Shown here: one piece after another, positions 33,631 to 37,356 of the stretch
Numbering within the stretch: position 1 is the first letter of the stretch
Layout: every line of letters begins with the position of its first letter
Notes under the pieces: model-generated
What the model saw: only the letters and a program-made list of their open reading frames with translations
Told to the model about the DNA's origin: nothing
The model's database searches: none
Made by a program: the position numbers and the translations under genes
From: Bacteroidales bacterium
Lineage (GTDB): Bacteria; Bacteroidota; Bacteroidia; Bacteroidales; Salinivirgaceae
Direction of reading: 5' to 3'
Assembly: GCA_012519055.1 (NCBI GenBank)
Contig: JAAYQU010000036.1
Coordinates: 1-37,356 of the forward strand
Length of the DNA stretch: 37,356 bases

Positions 33631-35685
33631 CTAATTGCCAATAAGTTCAATGCTTCGTTTTACAAATAGATTTAAGCTTTCGCCTTTTAGCATGTTGTTG
33701 GACAGCAAGGCTAAATCAATAATTTGCTTAACGAGTTTTTGGTTTTTACCGTATTCCTTAAGTTTGTTCTCTTTGCTCTCTTCAAGTTCGGATACCTCTT
33801 TTTCCAAAGCCTCGATTTTGTCTTTGTCGGCGGTGCTTATATCCTCCTCTTTTTTATCTTTGTTTTGGTCGTTTAACTTAGTTATTTCGTCTTTGAGAGG
33901 TTTAATCTGATTATCAATAGATTGAATATCGTTACCTAAAGTTTCTTCGAGCTTGGTGTTAATATCTAAAATCAATGGGTGATTGCTGTTAACCACTAAG
34001 TTATACGAATCTGGCATCTCGCCGTAGAAGTTCATTCCGCTCATTGACGACATATCTTTCATACGTCTCATAAACTCCTGTTGAGTGATTTTCATAGGCA
34101 TTTGATCTTCTGCCATTGGCTCGTAGCTTACAAGGTAATAGTCATCACCTTCGGGCAAGTGGCTACGGAAAACAGGTGTAAGCAACTCTTGTTGTGCAGG
34201 CGTTAGTTTCGACTCACGTTTCTCATCCTTTTCAATAAGTTTGTCAATCACATCGGAGTCAACGCGCACAAAACGAGTCTCTTTCAATGAGCTTTCTAAC
34301 TTGTTGATAAAGTGCATATCTAAGTGACCGTCCAACAACAATACATCGTAACCTTTATCTTTAGCCTCGGCTATATAGGTGTATTGGTCGGTTTTGTCAG
34401 TTGCATACAGATAGATTAGTTTTTTGTGTTTATCGGTTTGATTTGGCTTTGTAAGCTTCTCGTATTCATCTAATGTAAAGTATTTATCTTCAGTGTTTTT
34501 CAATAGTACAAATGAAGTTGCTCTTTCACTAAACTTCTCGTCTGTAAGCATACCGTACTCAATGAAAAGTTTAAGGTTATCCCACTTCTCCTCGAACTGT
34601 TTGCGGTCGTTTTTGAAAATCTCTTGCAAACGGTCGGCTACTTTTTTGGTTATATGCGCCGAAATCTTCTTAACATTATTATCGCTTTGCAGATAGCTAC
34701 GCGAAACGTTTAACGGAATATCAGGTGAATCTATAACACCGTGTAAAAGCGTAAGATATTCTGGCACAATGCCTTCAACCGAATCGGTTACAAACACTTG
34801 GTTGCAGTATAGCTGAATTTTATTTCGCTGAATATCTAAGTTGCTTTTGATTTTCGGGAAATACAAAATTCCTGTCAAATTGAACGGATAATCAACATTC
34901 AGATGGATATTGAACAGAGGTTCATCAGCAACGGGATAAAGCGTTTGATAGAACTCTTGGTAGTCCTCATCTTTTAATTCCGAAGGGGTTTTTACCCAAG
35001 CTGGCTCAGTGATATTTATAATTTTGTCTTTGTCGGTATCGACATATTTACCATCTTTCCACTCTTGCTCCTTGCCGAAAGCTATTGGTACTGGCAGAAA
35101 TTTGCAATATTTATTTAGGAGCTTTTCTATCTCACTGTTTTCTAAATAGTTGAGATTTTCTTCGTCAATATGCAGAACTATATCTGTACCTCTATCGGTT
35201 TTTGTATCGATTTCTTCGAGTGTAAATTCGGGTGTTCCTTCACATGTCCAGCGCACTGCTTTAGCTTCATCTTGCCATGATTTGGTGATTATCTCCACCT
35301 TCTCGGCTACCATAAAGGATGAGTAGAAACCAAGCCCAAAATGCCCTATAATTGCGTCAATATCGTTCTTGTACTTTTCTAAAAACTCGCCTGCACTCGA
35401 GAAAGCTATTTCGTTAATGTATTTGTTTACCTCATCGGCGGTCATACCAATGCCTCGGTCACTTATTGTAATGGTTTTGTTCTTTTTGTCGGCTTTTACC
35501 TGTATTGTTAAATCGCCCATTTCGCCTTTAAAATCGCCTTTACGAGCTAAAGCTTTTAATTTCTGTGTAGCATCTACCGCATTAGAAACCAACTCTCTAA
35601 GGAAGATTTCGTGGTCGGAATAGAGAAATTTTTTAATTATTGGGAATATGTTTTCCGATGTTACATTAATTTTTCCTTTTTGCAT
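33631..35685 (-). CDS. htpG: Molecular chaperone HtpG (Hsp90)
   Basis: Cytoplasmic ATP-dependent Hsp90 chaperone that helps client proteins fold, particularly under stress. The ATG at 35685 gives 684 residues (MQKGKINVTSENIFP); a GTG two codons upstream is possible but less likely. N-terminal GHKL ATPase: RELVSNAVDATQKL, DRGIGMTADE and GHFGLGFYSSFMVAEKVE. Middle domain: LNVSRSYLQ with the catalytic Arg. The C-terminal dimerisation domain holds a long, highly charged, coiled-coil-like insertion (about residues 595-655, many K and E, including KEEDISTADKDKIEALEKE) that E. coli HtpG lacks. Arrangement suggests its own promoter; carbamate kinase lies 300 bases upstream on the same strand. Confidence 0.97.
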   Translation of the reverse strand: MQKGKINVTSENIFPIIKKFLYSDHEIFLRELVSNAVDATQKLKALARKGDFKGEMGDLTIQVKADKKNKTITISDRGIGMTADEVNKYINEIAFSSAGEFLEKYKNDIDAIIGHFGLGFYSSFMVAEKVEIITKSWQDEAKAVRWTCEGTPEFTLEEIDTKTDRGTDIVLHIDEENLNYLENSEIEKLLNKYCKFLPVPIAFGKEQEWKDGKYVDTDKDKIINITEPAWVKTPSELKDEDYQEFYQTLYPVADEPLFNIHLNVDYPFNLTGILYFPKIKSNLDIQRNKIQLYCNQVFVTDSVEGIVPEYLTLLHGVIDSPDIPLNVSRSYLQSDNNVKKISAHITKKVADRLQEIFKNDRKQFEEKWDNLKLFIEYGMLTDEKFSERATSFVLLKNTEDKYFTLDEYEKLTKPNQTDKHKKLIYLYATDKTDQYTYIAEAKDKGYDVLLLDGHLDMHFINKLESSLKETRFVRVDSDVIDKLIEKDEKRESKLTPAQQELLTPVFRSHLPEGDDYYLVSYEPMAEDQMPMKITQQEFMRRMKDMSSMSGMNFYGEMPDSYNLVVNSNHPLILDINTKLEETLGNDIQSIDNQIKPLKDEITKLNDQNKDKKEEDISTADKDKIEALEKEVSELEESKENKLKEYGKNQKLVKQIIDLALLSNNMLKGESLNLFVKRSIELIGN

Positions 35686-35993
35686 AATCACTTAAATTTA
35701 TAATATTCTGTGGTTGAAGATGTCAATTGGCGTGCCATGAGAGAAAATGTGACACTTTGACAGAATTTCTAAGTTAAAAGGTGAAAGGTAAAAGGTAAAA
35801 GTTTACAAATTTTCTTTGAAAATTTGGATTTTTTGTCAGCAGAACAAGCCTGTAGGATTAAAAAACAAAAGGTAAAAGCTAAAGGTATCTGTCCCAAACT
35901 TTTACCTTGCTCCTTGCTCCTTTTACCTTGAACCTTTATCTATTTTGCAGTTTTATATATAATCTATTAAATCAATGTTATATGTGTTACAGA
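35686..35993. other. Intergenic region between htpG and carbamate kinase with ggtaaaag repeats
   Basis: About 308 bases. It carries runs of aaaggtgaaaggtaaaagg (about 35776-35800), and an inverted repeat aaggtaaaag (35869-35878) with cttttacctt (35899-35908), followed by a second ccttttaccttg (35919-35930). The inverted repeat may act as the carbamate kinase terminator. The same words occur at 33175-33205. Confidence 0.6.
35697..35726 (-). promoter_or_regulatory. Sigma-70-like TTGACA/TATAAA pair upstream of htpG
   Basis: On the minus strand TTGACA (35721-35726), 18 bases, then TATAAA (35697-35702). This is the enterobacterial consensus rather than the Bacteroidota one and would start transcription only a few bases before the ATG. 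It may be coincidental. Confidence 0.3.
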
Positions 35994-36950
35994 TTAGTAC
36001 TCCATTGTGATTTTAGTGCCATAACTCATATCTTCAAGCTTTGTGGCTTCAGTGATTACTGACATTTTACCACCACCCTCGATAAAGTATAGTGCAGCTT
36101 GAATTTTCGGTGCCATACTGCCCTCTGCAAACTGCCCCTCTTTAAGGAGTTTCGTGGCATCGGCATGGTTTAAAAATTCGAGCTTTTTCTCGTCAGGTTT
36201 TTTGTAGTTGATATATACGTAAGGCACATCGGTTAAAATATAGAACTCATCGGCTCCTACTTTTCGTCCGACCATTGCACTGGCGAGGTCTTTATCTATG
36301 ACGGCTTCTAAGGGGCGTAATTGATTGTTTTCGTCGTAATATACGGGTATTCCTCCTCCACCAACGGTTATAACAATTTTTCCTTCGCGTGCCAATTGGT
36401 TAACTGTTTTGCTATTCATAAAGTCAATTGGCTTTGGCGATGGCACTACACGCCTAAATCCGCCATTGGCTTTTACCTCCTCTTTAAAAACCCACCCTTT
36501 TTCGGCAACAAGTTTGTCAGCATCCTCTTTTGTGTAGATTTTTCCCACTCTTTTGGTGGGATTATTGAAAGCTGGGTCGTTTTTATCGACAATAACCTGT
36601 GTTACCATGGTTATAATCTCTTTTTCGATTCCCTTTTTGAGTAGCACATTGCGCAGTGCACGCTCTAACATATATCCGATACTGCCTTGCGAGTCGGCAA
36701 CTGCTACATCCATAGGCATTTGGGGTATTCCGTAAGTTTGTTCGCCGGCATCGTTGCGCATTAGAATATTACCAACTTGTGGACCGTTTCCGTGCGCAAG
36801 AATAAGGTCGTAGCCCTCCTCTATCAGATACAGGATATTTTTCATTGTGTCGGCTGTGTTTGCTTCTTGTTCTTCAATTGTTCCTATCTGGTTGCCACGA
36901 AGCAGTGCATTACCACCGAAAGCTACTACTGCTAATTTATTTTTTTTCAT
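35994..36950 (-). CDS. arcC: Carbamate kinase
   Basis: Catalyses carbamoyl phosphate + ADP = carbamate + ATP in the cytoplasm, usually to make ATP from arginine, citrulline, agmatine or purine breakdown. The protein has 318 residues, the normal length, of the amino-acid-kinase fold. Visible: AVVAFGGNALL (residues 7-17), LILAHGNGPQVGN (about 48-60), SQGSIGYMLERAL, VVPSPKP, ITVGGGGIPVYYD (about 194-206), AVIDKDLASA and LTDVPYVYIN, and EGSMAPKIQAAL near the end. No ornithine carbamoyltransferase or arginine deiminase lies in view, so the pathway is not settled. The upstream -7 candidate is at 37082-37089. Confidence 0.95.
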   Translation of the reverse strand: MKKNKLAVVAFGGNALLRGNQIGTIEEQEANTADTMKNILYLIEEGYDLILAHGNGPQVGNILMRNDAGEQTYGIPQMPMDVAVADSQGSIGYMLERALRNVLLKKGIEKEIITMVTQVIVDKNDPAFNNPTKRVGKIYTKEDADKLVAEKGWVFKEEVKANGGFRRVVPSPKPIDFMNSKTVNQLAREGKIVITVGGGGIPVYYDENNQLRPLEAVIDKDLASAMVGRKVGADEFYILTDVPYVYINYKKPDEKKLEFLNHADATKLLKEGQFAEGSMAPKIQAALYFIEGGGKMSVITEATKLEDMSYGTKITMEY

Positions 36951-37081
36951 TTTATTTTTTACTTTATGTGATGTTTGTTAATTTGCTAATTATCTACTGT
37001 TTACGTTAAGTATTTTTAACTAAGGAAAGTTGTAGAGATAGTGATATGCTTTTTGCATTGTTGCGAGGTATTAAAATCGTG

Positions 37082-37089
37082 CAAAGTTA
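37082..37089 (-). promoter_or_regulatory. Candidate -7 element of arcC
   Basis: On the minus strand this reads TAACTTTG, fitting TAnnTTTG, 132 bases upstream of the ATG at 36950. The -33 region (ATTTTAAC) is only a partial match. Confidence 0.4.
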
Positions 37090-37274
37090 TAAAAACGTAG
37101 GTTAAAATTTTTTATTGAGGGGTAATTTTTTTTGCACATTCCTTAAAAAATAACAGAAACTAGCAACGCACTGGGACTTTAAGAATAGATAGAAAATAAA
37201 CTATAAATTTGTAGCAATGCAAAAAATAAAAAAAGTACTTTTTGTAAAGCAAAAAACATCCGCAAATGCAAATG

Positions 37275-37303
37275 TTTTTAATCAGATTTATTTGCTATAT
37301 TTG
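37275..37303 (+). promoter_or_regulatory. Candidate promoter of a gene beyond the right edge
   Basis: TATATTTG (37296-37303) fits the -7 consensus, with TTTT at 37275-37278 as a weak -33 element. A second TAAATTTG lies at 37204-37211. Confidence 0.3.
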
Positions 37304-37356
37304 ACTGGCTTTTATATGAGCTTACAAAAGTAAAACACTCAAGTTTAGTAAAACAA

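Larger units (their letters stand above)
36951..37356. other. Gene-free right end of the window
   Basis: About 400 AT-rich bases upstream of arcC. It includes the arcC promoter candidate and, on the plus strand, promoter-like elements pointing off the right edge. The only plus-strand frame, 37 codons from 37217, is low complexity and was not accepted. Confidence 0.5.

Noticed and set aside
37217-37330. 37-codon plus-strand frame at the right end
   Set aside because: Low-complexity start (many K), short, and overlaps a promoter-like sequence; no support for translation.

Overview
The window is AT-rich bacterial DNA from a member of the Bacteroidota, most likely the class Bacteroidia (order Bacteroidales or a near relative). 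Supporting signs: candidate promoters of the Bacteroidota type (TTTG near -33, TAnnTTTG near -7, for example TATATTTG upstream of tRNA-Val, sulP, zupT and the HTH regulator), very few Shine-Dalgarno sequences, a GWxTD-family secreted protein, a gyrA-TPR pair, an RRM-type small RNA-binding protein, a short-LID adenylate kinase, a DPE2-like amylomaltase with CBM20 modules, and a SecA with a C-terminal SEC-C zinc tail. No species assignment is possible from sequence reading alone.

Layout. 1-1455 (-): 5' part of a sensor histidine kinase that runs off the left edge. 1855-3024 (+): a tandem double adenylate kinase. 3187-6968 (-): gyrA followed by a TPR lipoprotein-like/secreted protein. 7421-10921 (+): clpC then a sugar-nucleotidyltransferase-like gene. 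11009-14863 (-): mtaB (tRNA methylthiotransferase), an inositol-monophosphatase-family phosphatase, a GWxTD protein and tRNA-Arg(ACG). 15056-16979 (+): an RRM protein and a GT39/ArnT-like membrane glycosyltransferase. 17121-21846 (-): secA, a small conserved protein of unknown function, dapA. 22358-23699 (+): an orphan small gene with its own terminator, then a ZIP-family metal transporter. 24049-25608 (-): an XRE-type regulator and pyrD. 25609-26491: a long gap with candidate operators and possible decayed coding sequence. 26492-28147 (-): a SulP anion transporter. 28432-33181 (+): tRNA-Val(TAC), an HD-hydrolase/esterase fusion, malQ and a YigZ/IMPACT protein. 33182-33630: an island of five different palindromes. 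33631-36950 (-): htpG and carbamate kinase.

Most of the content is housekeeping: DNA topology (gyrA), proteostasis (clpC, htpG), secretion (secA), tRNA modification (mtaB), lysine/cell-wall and pyrimidine synthesis (dapA, pyrD), glycogen/maltodextrin use (malQ). No phage, CRISPR, plasmid or intact insertion sequence was seen. The less ordinary items are the two-unit adenylate kinase with a degenerate second unit, the fusion of a SpoT/MESH1-like HD domain to a YqiA-like serine hydrolase, TTACA-N2-TGTAA sites clustered around the regulator/pyrD pair, the palindrome island between the YigZ-family gene and htpG (one palindrome recurs 22 kb away), and the 883-base gap upstream of the regulator.
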